Part shown: positions 41,203 through 47,834 of the stretch, piece after piece
Layout: the number at the start of each line of letters is the position of its first letter
Position numbering within the stretch: position 1 is the first letter of the stretch
Source: an uncultured Bacteroidales bacterium
GTDB taxonomy: Bacteria > Bacteroidota > Bacteroidia > Bacteroidales > UBA932
Reading direction: 5' to 3'
Assembly: GCA_946415345.1 (NCBI GenBank)
Contig: CAMKRY010000005.1
Coordinates: 1 to 48,177, forward strand
Length of the DNA: 48,177 nucleotides
Notes under the pieces: model-generated
Seen by the model: only the letters and a program-made list of their open reading frames with translations
Databases searched by the model: none
Told to the model about the DNA's origin: nothing
Position numbers and translations under genes: made by a program

Positions 41203-42129
41203 CTACTTGTTTTCGAGCAGGAAATCCCTCACGTCGATGGCGGCTTTGCAGCCCGATGCGGCAGCGGTCACGGCCTGGCGATAAGACGGGTCCTGGACAT
41301 CGCCGGCGGCGAACACGCCCGGGACGCTCGTGCGCGAGCTCTTTCCGTCGGTGATGATGTAACCGTTGTCATCGATTGCCACCGCGGGAGTGAAGATCTC
41401 GGCATTGGGATGGTGCCCGATCGCGAGGAAAAATCCGTCGACCTCTATATCAAAAACAGTACCATCCTTGCGGAGGAGACGGGCGCCGGTGACGCCACTG
41501 TCGTCGCCGAGGACTTCCTGCGTGTTGCAGTTCCAGAGGATCTCGATGTTCTCCGTGGCGAAAACCTTCTCCTGCATGGCCTTGGAGGCGCGGAAGACGT
41601 CGCGGCGGACGATCATGTAGACCTTGCGGGCCAGGCCGGCCAGGTAGACCGCCTCTTCGCAGGCCGTATCCCCGCCGCCGACCACGGCAACGACTTTCTT
41701 GCGGTAGAAGAAACCGTCGCAGGTCGCGCAGGCGGAAACGCCCATCCCGCGGTATTTCGTCTCGGAGGGAAGGCCGAGATACTTGGCTGTGGCGCCGGTG
41801 GCGATGACGAGGGTCTCGGCAAGGAGCTCCGTCCCGTCATCGATCGTGATATGGAAAGGGCGCTCGCTGAGATCGGCCTTGACGGCACTCCCCCGGCGCA
41901 CATCCGCGCCGAAGCGCTGGGCCTGGGCCTTCATCTCGGCCATCAGCTGGTTGGCGTCAACGCCATTGGCGAAGCCGGGATAGTTCTCGACAATCGTGGT
42001 GGTCGTCAGCTGGCCGCCGGGCTCCATCCCCTCATACAGCACGGTCTGGATCCCCGCCCGCGAGGCATAGATGGCAGTCGTATAGCCGGCCGGTCCGGCT
42101 CCGAGTATCAGGCACTTGATGCTTTCCAT
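41203..42129 (-). CDS. trxB: Thioredoxin reductase
   Basis: 308 aa FAD/NADPH enzyme reducing thioredoxin. FAD motif GAGPAG at 10-15, redox-active C134-A-T-C137 (ACATCDGFFY), NADPH motif VGGGDTACEEA and the C-terminal FAD-contacting AAGDVQD. Full length. First gene of the operon that runs to gltX. No clear -7 box upstream; the 73-bp repeat with a hairpin lies 91 bp before its start. Confidence 0.95.
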   Translation of the reverse strand: MESIKCLILGAGPAGYTTAIYASRAGIQTVLYEGMEPGGQLTTTTIVENYPGFANGVDANQLMAEMKAQAQRFGADVRRGSAVKADLSERPFHITIDDGTELLAETLVIATGATAKYLGLPSETKYRGMGVSACATCDGFFYRKKVVAVVGGGDTACEEAVYLAGLARKVYMIVRRDVFRASKAMQEKVFATENIEILWNCNTQEVLGDDSGVTGARLLRKDGTVFDIEVDGFFLAIGHHPNAEIFTPAVAIDDNGYIITDGKSSRTSVPGVFAAGDVQDPSYRQAVTAAASGCKAAIDVRDFLLENK

Positions 42130-42219
42130 ATTCCTTTTCGTTTGAGTCTGCTAATTTAGCACTTTCCGCCGACATTGTCAAAAAATGCTTCTTTCAAAGA
42201 AATCATTTCGTAAAAGCAG

Positions 42220-42292
42220 ATAAGAAAGAGAAAAATCTTTCAGCATGTTTCTTAAGTCCCGGCGGAAATCTCCGCCGGGCTTATTATATTTG
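42220..42292 (+). repeat. 73-bp structured repeat, copy 1
   Basis: 67 of 73 bases match 46966-47038, same length, no gap. Contains TAAGAAA...TTTCTTA as an outer pair around AAAGA/TCTTT, then the perfect stem CCCGGCGG-AAATCT-CCGCCGGG, then TTATTATATTTG, which contains TATATTTG, a -7-like box. The second stem followed by T-rich sequence resembles a terminator. Confidence 0.85.
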
Positions 42293-42370
42293 GCCATTCC
42301 GTTCTTCGGACAGCACGATTCCGTGTGCTGAGCACTGATGTAATAATTGTAAAATTTCTACTTTAATAGT

Positions 42371-42401
42371 TTTGAAAATAATAGAAATATTACTAATTTT
42401 G
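42371..42401 (+). promoter_or_regulatory. Promoter of the hicA-hicB locus
   Basis: TTTG (42371-42374), exactly 19 bp, TAATTTTG (42394-42401): a full match to the Bacteroidota promoter. It lies 12 bp before the hicA start. Confidence 0.85.
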
Positions 42402-42413
42402 TTGCGTGAGATT

Positions 42414-42609
42414 ATGAAGTCCGACGAATTTCACAAACTTGTATGGGAGAATGGCTGGATAGATTCGACAAACAGGGAGCCATGTAATATACAAGAAGGG
42501 GAACCGCACTTATCCGGTTCCGTATCATCAAGGTAAGGAGATGGGTAAAGGCCTTGCCAGAAAAATAAAGAAAGAGATGGGACTACAAGCTGTCTCCAAA
42601 AGTGAATAA
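42414..42609 (+). pseudogene. hicA: HicA toxin, frameshifted
   Basis: Frame 1 from ATG 42414 encodes MKSDEFHKLVWENGWIDS, the usual HicA N-terminus, then runs out of family and stops at 42534. The +1 frame continues the family exactly: QTGSHVIYKKGNRTYPVPYH, GKEMGKGLARKIKKEMGL, ending at TAA 42607, with the catalytic His in GSH. The shift lies near 42463-42468 (after the codons for DS) and fits the loss of two bases. HicA is a small dsRNA-binding-fold mRNA nuclease. Either the toxin is dead, or a sequencing error or programmed shift is present. Missed by the ORF track. Confidence 0.88.
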
Positions 42610-42612
42610 GCC

Positions 42613-43020
42613 ATGAAACAGATTGAAGCAATGATCGAAAGGGCAGAGGACGGGACATTCAGCGTCTACTGCAAGGACGAAATCTTCTCGGGTATGGGAG
42701 ATACCATAGCTGAAGCCAAAGCGGACATGACGGAGCAGATGGAATTCTATAGGAAAACTGCTCTACAAGAAGGCTTTAAGTATCCGGCTTTCCTGGATGG
42801 CGATTATACTATTCATTATACGGTGGAGCCGCTCAGCCTTATGAAATACTATATCAAATCGGGCTATTTCTCCCTTGCCACGCTTGAAAAGTTAACAGGT
42901 ATCAATCAAAAGCAGCTTTGGGCTTATAACAATGGCACCAAACCCCGCCAACCGCAAGTAGATCGGATTCGGACGGGGCTCCTTAACCTATATAGGGATC
43001 TTGATGCCGTGTTTGCGTAG
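42613..43020 (+). CDS. hicB: HicB antitoxin with C-terminal helix-turn-helix
   Basis: 135 aa. N-terminal RNase H-like HicB fold (MIERAEDGTFSVYC, DTIAEAKADMTEQMEFY), C-terminal DNA-binding part (LATLEKLTGINQKQLWAYNNGTKPRQPQVDRI) that should bind the operon promoter. Intact, starts 3 bp after the hicA end. HicB neutralises HicA and represses the operon. With hicA frameshifted it may be an orphan antitoxin able to counter HicA toxins from elsewhere. Confidence 0.9.
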   Translation: MKQIEAMIERAEDGTFSVYCKDEIFSGMGDTIAEAKADMTEQMEFYRKTALQEGFKYPAFLDGDYTIHYTVEPLSLMKYYIKSGYFSLATLEKLTGINQKQLWAYNNGTKPRQPQVDRIRTGLLNLYRDLDAVFA

Positions 43021-43073
43021 GAATACCATATTTTTATGTATCTATGTATGATTGGAAAATAGCAACAAACGAT

Positions 43074-43160
43074 ATGGCAAAACGAGAAATCAAGTTCTCC
43101 CTGGTGGCTCCGGCCATCGTCGATATGGGTGCTTTGACTCTTTTTGTATTTGGCAAATAA
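43074..43160 (+). pseudogene. Remnant of a carboxyltransferase-type gene (5' end)
   Basis: A 28-codon ORF reads MAKREIKFSLV then APAIVDMG. As I remember it, the N-terminus of Bacteroidota oxaloacetate/pyruvate carboxyltransferase subunits has the same two blocks separated by about 20 residues (RDMWQS...RVDQL), so this looks like a copy with an in-frame internal deletion that then ends in unrelated sequence. The C-terminal part of such a protein is encoded at 47726-48177. Short, so chance cannot be excluded. Confidence 0.45.
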
Positions 43161-43177
43161 TAAACGGACTTCTTACA

Positions 43178-43774
43178 TCACTCAAAGAGCTCAGAAGGGC
43201 ATTCTACGCCCAAAAGAGTGAAAAGACCGTCTCGATCCAAGTCTGAATACCCAAACTCTTTTGCTTTTGAAAGCATATCCCTGAAATCCGGTGAAGTATT
43301 AAAACACTTACGGTGGAAATAATCATATTTGATATATGACCAAAATAGATAGTAAACACCAAACGGTTTAATTGACACAGCGGCATTGAGCATTTCTTCT
43401 ATCTTATCAATCTTAGGACGTGGGGTAAGAAATGCCTTCTGCCCTCCTAAAAGGGACACCGCTGCGTAAAAATACGTCTCGGGATTATCAAAATTGTCCT
43501 CAATCGCCTTCTCAAACGCATCAAAGGCTTTATCGTACATCTTCAATTTAAGATAACACATTGCTACGGAATTATTGAGCAATGTATTATCAGGATTGGT
43601 CGCCAGGGCTTTCTGGTATGTACGTGCATATTTGTTCAACTCCGGCAGAGGCATACTGGCCACGCTGGAAAAAGTTGAGATAACGATAGGCCTTCCACAG
43701 GAGCATTCTTTCTGGCCAATGGTTACCGGACGCCCACATCCTGGGCATTCTAGTTCTATGTTCTGAATATCCAT
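43178..43774 (-). CDS. Zinc-ribbon and TPR protein
   Basis: 198 aa. N-terminal zinc ribbon (ECPGCGRPVTIGQKECSCGRP: four Cys in two pairs), then TPR-like helices at about 45-115 (ARTYQKALATNPDNTLLNNSVAMCY, YDKAFDAFEKAIEDNFDNPE) and a C-terminal helical part. Likely a cytosolic adaptor that brings proteins together. Last gene of the five-gene operon starting at 46679, 3 bp after the membrane protein gene. Similar zinc-ribbon proteins accompany SPFH proteins in phage-shock-like operons. Confidence 0.75.
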   Translation of the reverse strand: MDIQNIELECPGCGRPVTIGQKECSCGRPIVISTFSSVASMPLPELNKYARTYQKALATNPDNTLLNNSVAMCYLKLKMYDKAFDAFEKAIEDNFDNPETYFYAAVSLLGGQKAFLTPRPKIDKIEEMLNAAVSIKPFGVYYLFWSYIKYDYFHRKCFNTSPDFRDMLSKAKEFGYSDLDRDGLFTLLGVECPSELFE

Positions 43775-43777
43775 ACT

Positions 43778-44458
43778 TTAGTTCTCTAACCGCAACTTGC
43801 TATTACGTTTGGTGGCCAAGGAAATAATCATCTCGACAGATTTCATCATTTCTACACTATCGGTTGACGGGGCACTATCCTCAATATCGGAGATCTCCTG
43901 GATGATGCTATCTTCAAATGATTTTACAGCTGGGCTGGATTTGGAAGGACTGGTCGAAATCAAATCATACGCTTCTTCAATCTTCTTTGCGAGCGTCTTA
44001 TCCTTCACGGTACCCATCAGCATTTTCAGACGAGCCGAAGAATCCTTAATATACTTAAGTTCCGCCTCTCTTTTCTCCTGTTGGTCTGCAGTATGCTCGT
44101 TCGAAAGGAGATTTGCCAGCAAGAAAATCGCAAATAGCCCAAACAAAGCAACATTGATTAGTAAAGTGGCTGTATGCTTCTCCGGCTGGACAATCATAAC
44201 AATCACCCCGACAATGAGAGTTATCAGGAAGTATGCAGATGATGCAACATATAAGGGCCGCCTATAATCAGTGGCGACAGAACTCTTCCTTACCATCAAC
44301 GGGGTGCAGAACAAAACAACATAGGAAAACAGGATTGCTCCAAAAGAAATCCAAACGGCCGTATTATTATCTGTTCCAGATAGGGTGAAAAAGAACACCA
44401 GGAACACAATTACAAATACGGTATCTAATGCAAGCCAAAAGAAATTTGTTCGTTTCAT
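43778..44458 (-). CDS. Four-helix membrane protein of unknown function
   Basis: 226 aa. Four membrane helices in the first 120 residues (about 7-27, 34-53, 68-90, 97-115), then a cytosolic helical part with a coiled-coil pattern (EKREAELKYIKDSSARLKMLMGTVKD) and a Ser-rich stretch. Not recognised beyond topology. It sits between the SPFH gene (3 bp gap) and the zinc-ribbon gene (3 bp gap), so it is likely the membrane platform of this set. Confidence 0.72.
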   Translation of the reverse strand: MKRTNFFWLALDTVFVIVFLVFFFTLSGTDNNTAVWISFGAILFSYVVLFCTPLMVRKSSVATDYRRPLYVASSAYFLITLIVGVIVMIVQPEKHTATLLINVALFGLFAIFLLANLLSNEHTADQQEKREAELKYIKDSSARLKMLMGTVKDKTLAKKIEEAYDLISTSPSKSSPAVKSFEDSIIQEISDIEDSAPSTDSVEMMKSVEMIISLATKRNSKLRLEN

Positions 44459-44461
44459 AAT

Positions 44462-45517
44462 CTACATCTGGCTAAGGATTTCACTCTTCTTTGCATCAAA
44501 ATCAGCCTGAGAGATAAGCCCCATATCCAGCATCTCCTTAAGCTGCTTCAGTTTCTCCATTATTGGATTCCCGCCTGTCGAGGGATTCAGGATAGTTTGC
44601 CCCTGCATTGTTTGCTGTCCCATGCCTCCGAAGATTCCGCCAGCTGCCATGCCGAGGCCCAATCCTGCGCCAGCGGCAGCAATACCACCACTTCCTGGAT
44701 TCTTTGCAACGTCTTTGAGAATGTCGACCTGTTGCTGAGCTGCCCAATTCTGACCAAGATAGTTCATCCTTGCTCTATCGGTGATCATCTTCTGGATTTC
44801 AGGATCATCAGATGTGGCCTTGCATGAAGCGACCGAAAAAGCATCCAGCTTTAATCCGTATTCTTCAATAATGGAGGCAATATGGGGCTCAATCTCGGCG
44901 GCAATCTCAACCGTATTGCGAACAGTCTCAAAGATTACCTTACCTGAGGCTTTCAGTCGATCAAGAGTTTGACTGAGTGAATTGACAATGTGCATTTGGA
45001 ACTCATTGGCAAAGTACTTCTTTAATCCCTGCTGAGTTTCAAAATCAACATTGTTGCCCAACAACTTGGTAAGGAACTTGGCCCCATTATCAATATGGAC
45101 CTTAAAAGCGCCATAAGACTTGACATTCAAATTACCGAATGTGTCATCATAATACTGAATCGGAGACATTGTACCCCATTCAATCTCTTGGCTATGGGCA
45201 GTACGCACAAAATAGACAACACAGTTGAACGTGCTGATGCCTCCGGAGAAAGCATTGCGTAAACGACTTATAACAGGGTAATTCTGTGTGGATAGTTTAT
45301 ACGTCCCGTTCGTAAATGTCTGCTCAATAACGCCGCCCTTAACGAAGATCGCCTCTTCGCCAGGCATTACTATCAAGGTTGAATTCGTATTAAAGTCTTC
45401 TTCCGGCTGACGCCAGATCATAAGGCTTCCATCTCCCGAATTCTTAATAACGTCTACCCAATGCTGTTCCCTTCCCTTATCTTCAGTGTCGTTTTGTTTT
45501 TTGCCAAATAACCCCAT
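44462..45517 (-). CDS. SPFH-domain protein with C-terminal SHOCT motif (YdjI-like)
   Basis: 351 aa from the ATG at 45517 (MGLFGKK); the track adds four residues from a TTG. An SPFH/band-7-like domain spans about 40-250 (VMPGEEAIFVKGGVIEQTF, then EIEPHIASIIEEYGLKLDAFSV), followed by a Gly/Ala/Gln-rich linker (GGIAAAGAGLGLGM) and a C-terminal SHOCT motif (IMEKLKQLKEMLDMGLISQ, FDAKKSEIL). This is the layout of the B. subtilis YdjI type, which acts with PspA-like membrane-stress proteins. Located in the middle of a five-gene operon with YidD-like and membrane genes. Confidence 0.85.
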   Translation of the reverse strand: MGLFGKKQNDTEDKGREQHWVDVIKNSGDGSLMIWRQPEEDFNTNSTLIVMPGEEAIFVKGGVIEQTFTNGTYKLSTQNYPVISRLRNAFSGGISTFNCVVYFVRTAHSQEIEWGTMSPIQYYDDTFGNLNVKSYGAFKVHIDNGAKFLTKLLGNNVDFETQQGLKKYFANEFQMHIVNSLSQTLDRLKASGKVIFETVRNTVEIAAEIEPHIASIIEEYGLKLDAFSVASCKATSDDPEIQKMITDRARMNYLGQNWAAQQQVDILKDVAKNPGSGGIAAAGAGLGLGMAAGGIFGGMGQQTMQGQTILNPSTGGNPIMEKLKQLKEMLDMGLISQADFDAKKSEILSQM

Positions 45518-45529
45518 ACGTGGATACAA

Positions 45530-46066
45530 TTAAGGATATTCTATACGATTTATTGTTCCCTTGCAACGGTGATCCAATCTGTACTTTGTCAGAATGCAAC
45601 CGAAAACAAGGCCATATTTTCTTATTGCAAGTATAGCAAAGGTTGAGCAAGAAGGCATCAAAATGCATCTTCTTCGAATATGCTCTGGTGCATATCTCTG
45701 ATATAGTTTAATGCAGTCAATTACCAGAAAACGAAGAAAGAAACACAAACTGATACATGTTGCCAGAAAAGGTATTAAAAAAAAGGATGTCTCTTTGAGA
45801 TTCACCAATAATGACGCAATCAAACTCCCCGATAAGAAACGGGGAATAACCCAAAGAGATAAGAATCTCAAAGCGAAATAATAAGCAAAAAAAGAAACCA
45901 GCATTACGATGGACCATTTGATGAGGATCCCCCAATAAGAGACTCTAGGTCGAAACAAAGGCCTATCCTCACAGTAAGAGCGAGCAATTTCTTGAACGAA
46001 ATCACTCGGAATATCCTCCCAAATATCCTCAAAACGGCTTAATGATCGATTAATTCTTTTTTTCAC
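45530..46066 (-). CDS. YidD-like protein with N-terminal membrane domain
   Basis: 178 aa from a GTG start that overlaps the previous gene by 17 bp. Residues 47-120 hold two or three membrane helices (ILIKWSIVMLVSFFAYYFALRF and the ETSFFLIPFLATCISLCFFL area). The C-terminus (about 115-170) matches YidD: IKLYQRYAPEHIRRRC, MPSCSTFAILAIRKYG, KYRLDHRCKG, with the conserved PSCS. Normal YidD is a 70-85 aa peripheral protein that helps the YidC insertase; here it is fused to a longer membrane part, which is unusual. Confidence 0.72.
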   Translation of the reverse strand: MKKRINRSLSRFEDIWEDIPSDFVQEIARSYCEDRPLFRPRVSYWGILIKWSIVMLVSFFAYYFALRFLSLWVIPRFLSGSLIASLLVNLKETSFFLIPFLATCISLCFFLRFLVIDCIKLYQRYAPEHIRRRCILMPSCSTFAILAIRKYGLVFGCILTKYRLDHRCKGTINRIEYP

Positions 46067-46679
46067 GCAGCTTCGCCTTCATTCCTTGAATTGAGGTTTG
46101 GGTATACTTGTTCTTTTTTACGGAACACTCGAACTTTTCCCCAGGAACAACAATTTTAAACTTATCCGCCTCAACCAACTGTCTACTATATATACCTTCT
46201 CCGCGACAAGTCCTTTTGTCAAGAACTTCTTTTTCAACCGTCTCACTTACTGTAGAAAAATTCGTAATGTCTTTATAAAAGTATTCCTCTCCCCGTTCAG
46301 ACTTTCCATCTTCAACCATATTGATTGTACGCTGATAAACATAGATCTGTTCATCAGAGAAGAAAATCCAAGTAATCTGATAAGCAGAGCTACGCCAAAT
46401 TCCATCTTTCCCCATTTTTGCATAAGCAGAAAGAGAATCAAATGACCAGTTCTCGAAATGTACTGGTTCAACTTCTTTTACTTGATCCTCATCGACTCCT
46501 AAATACTTTAAAGCGCGTTTTTTCCAATTAACAGCAGTGATTTTCTTAGCAACCATTTCATCATACTGCGCATCGTCCATTATCGAAGAGAAACATCCTC
46601 CGTCTTCTAAAAAATACTGGATAACTGCTTGTTGCTCCTTGGTCCTTCCCCTGAGTTCTGTTTGTAAGTAATTTGCCAT
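46050..46679 (-). CDS. Protein of unknown function, first gene of the SPFH operon
   Basis: 209 aa, not recognised. N-terminal helical part (residues 1-60, EQQAVIQYFLEDGGCFSSIMDD, MVAKKITAVNWKKRALKYLG), then a strand-rich part with many aromatic residues (YQITWIFFSDEQIYVYQRTINM) that resembles a PH-like or similar small beta domain, and a basic C-terminal tail. No signal or membrane helix. It leads the operon and overlaps the YidD-like gene by 17 bp. Confidence 0.72.
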   Translation of the reverse strand: MANYLQTELRGRTKEQQAVIQYFLEDGGCFSSIMDDAQYDEMVAKKITAVNWKKRALKYLGVDEDQVKEVEPVHFENWSFDSLSAYAKMGKDGIWRSSAYQITWIFFSDEQIYVYQRTINMVEDGKSERGEEYFYKDITNFSTVSETVEKEVLDKRTCRGEGIYSRQLVEADKFKIVVPGEKFECSVKKNKYTQTSIQGMKAKLREKKN

Positions 46680-46723
46680 AGTAATTTTGCCTTTATTTAT
46701 AAAGAATCAGTTATAACTCTACT

Positions 46724-46747
46724 ATCGCCATCAATCATGATAGCGAT
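46724..46747. promoter_or_regulatory. Inverted repeat in the SPFH operon leader
   Basis: ATCGC-C-ATCA-ATCA-TGAT-A-GCGAT: 9 of 10 pairs match around a 4-base loop, 45 bp before the first start codon. Could be an operator or a leader hairpin. Confidence 0.5.
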
Positions 46748-46868
46748 TACTAAAAAGTTGTAAATCAATGGATATTAAGGTTTTATACCCCCCCCCGAAA
46801 CAGGAAAAAGGAATCGAGTATAAATCTAATGAAGTGATTATAAACACAAATATACCTTTAACGATTAA

Positions 46869-46899
46869 CAAATATACTGATTTGTGGTGGAAAAACAAA
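46869..46899 (-). promoter_or_regulatory. Promoter of the SPFH operon
   Basis: Minus strand: TTTG (46896-46899), exactly 19 bp, TATATTTG (46869-46876), a full match. A second TATATTTG at 46847-46854 is possible as well. Transcript start would be near 46862, giving a leader of about 180 nt. Confidence 0.75.
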
Positions 46900-46965
46900 A
46901 AGTGCTTCTGAAAGGGATATCAACAAGAATAATGATTCCTTTCCGGACCTATAAAAGAAAGACAC

Positions 46966-47038
46966 ATAAGAAAGATAAAAATCTTTCAACATGTTTCTTA
47001 AGTCCCGTCGGAAATCTCCGGCGGGCTTTTTATCTTTG
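46966..47038 (+). repeat. 73-bp structured repeat, copy 2
   Basis: Matches 42220-42292 in 67 of 73 bases. The stem is CCCGTCGG-AAATCT-CCGGCGGG, where the variable pair becomes T-G, so the fold is kept. It ends in TATCTTTG, which serves as -7 box of radC. Confidence 0.85.
47031..47038 (+). promoter_or_regulatory. -7 box of radC
   Basis: TATCTTTG, full TAnnTTTG match, 13 bp before the radC ATG at 47052; it forms the last bases of the 73-bp repeat. No TTTG at -33. Confidence 0.65.
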
Positions 47039-47051
47039 TCAAAAAGTGCGT

Positions 47052-47834
47052 ATGAAGATAGCGGAGATGTACCCCGACGAGAGACCGCGGGAGAAAGCCC
47101 GGAAGTTTGGAACGGAAGTCCTCACACTGGCGGAACTGCTGGCCATCCTGATCCGGACAGGCACCGAAAGGGCCGGTGCCGTGGAAGTGGCGAGATCCTT
47201 GCTGATGGAAGCGGAAGGGTCCCTGACCCGGCTATATGGCATGTCCATGGAAAGAATCAGCGAGACCGACGGCATCGGTCCCGCCAAGGCCATTACCCTG
47301 AAAGCGGCACTGGAAATCGGGCGGCGGCTCTTTCTGGAGGACATGACGCGGCCGGATGAAGCCATCGTCGGTCCGGAGGCCGTCTTCCGGCATATGTTCC
47401 CCCGGCTGCGGGGTCTCGATCATGAACAGTGCTGGGCCCTTTTTCTCAATCGCTCGAAACGTATGATCAGCGAGGATCTTCTCTCCCGCGGCGGCATGTC
47501 GGAAACGACCCTGGACATTCCCGCCCTCGTGCGCATGGCGCTCGAGAAAAAGGCCTATGCCGTCATCCTTATCCATAATCATCCCTCCGGCGATCCCCAT
47601 CCCGGGAAGGCCGACCTGGAGCTGACCCGCCGGGCACAGCTGTCGCTCAAGTTGATGGGGCTGGTCCTGCTGGACCATGTCATCATCTCGGACGGCGCTT
47701 ATTTCAGTCTGGAAAGCGAAACGGTCTACTGCACGAACGCGACGATTTCGCCCTTCTCGAGCTTGTCGCCCTGCTTGCCGAGCACAGCCACGATGCGGCC
47801 GTCGACGGCGGAGACGATCTCTTCCATGCCGTAG
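47052..47834 (+). CDS. radC: RadC-family JAB/MPN protein
   Basis: 260 aa from ATG 47052 (MKIAEMYPDERPREKA fits the family N-terminus); the track's longer ORF starts before the promoter. N-terminal helix-hairpin-helix-like part (ISETDGIGPAKAITLKAALE) and a C-terminal JAB/MPN domain with the metal motif HNHPSGDPHPGKAD. The true role of RadC is unclear; a DNA metabolism role is assumed. After YFSLE, where the family normally ends, about 35 more residues follow, encoded antisense to the end of the next gene on the other strand. Confidence 0.9.
   Translation: MKIAEMYPDERPREKARKFGTEVLTLAELLAILIRTGTERAGAVEVARSLLMEAEGSLTRLYGMSMERISETDGIGPAKAITLKAALEIGRRLFLEDMTRPDEAIVGPEAVFRHMFPRLRGLDHEQCWALFLNRSKRMISEDLLSRGGMSETTLDIPALVRMALEKKAYAVILIHNHPSGDPHPGKADLELTRRAQLSLKLMGLVLLDHVIISDGAYFSLESETVYCTNATISPFSSLSPCLPSTATMRPSTAETISSMP

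Larger units (their letters stand above)
42130..42413. other. Gap between trxB and hicA
   Basis: 284 bp. Holds the 73-bp repeat copy 1 (42220-42292), a small hairpin (CAGCAC 42311 with GTGCTG 42325) and the hicA promoter (42371-42401). No gene seen. Confidence 0.7.
46680..47051. other. Divergent intergenic region between the SPFH operon and radC
   Basis: 372 bp. From left to right: an inverted repeat (46724-46747), a run of nine C (46788-46796), the minus-strand promoter of the SPFH operon (46869-46899), the 73-bp repeat copy 2 (46966-47038) and the radC -7 box within its end. The plus-strand ORF start in the track (46884) is not used by radC. The SPFH operon thus has a leader of roughly 180 bp. 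Confidence 0.75.

Noticed and set aside
42431-42658. Minus-strand ORF of 75 aa
   Set aside because: Antisense to the broken hicA and the start of hicB, both identified by family motifs.
43141-43165. Fourth operator-like site TTTGGCAAATAATA
   Set aside because: It repeats 14 bases of the WYL promoter region but lacks the TGCCA half-site and a -7 box, so it is likely chance.
43052-43246. Plus-strand ORF of 64 aa
   Set aside because: Its frame is not the one showing the carboxyltransferase-like words, and it overlaps the 3' end of the zinc-ribbon gene.
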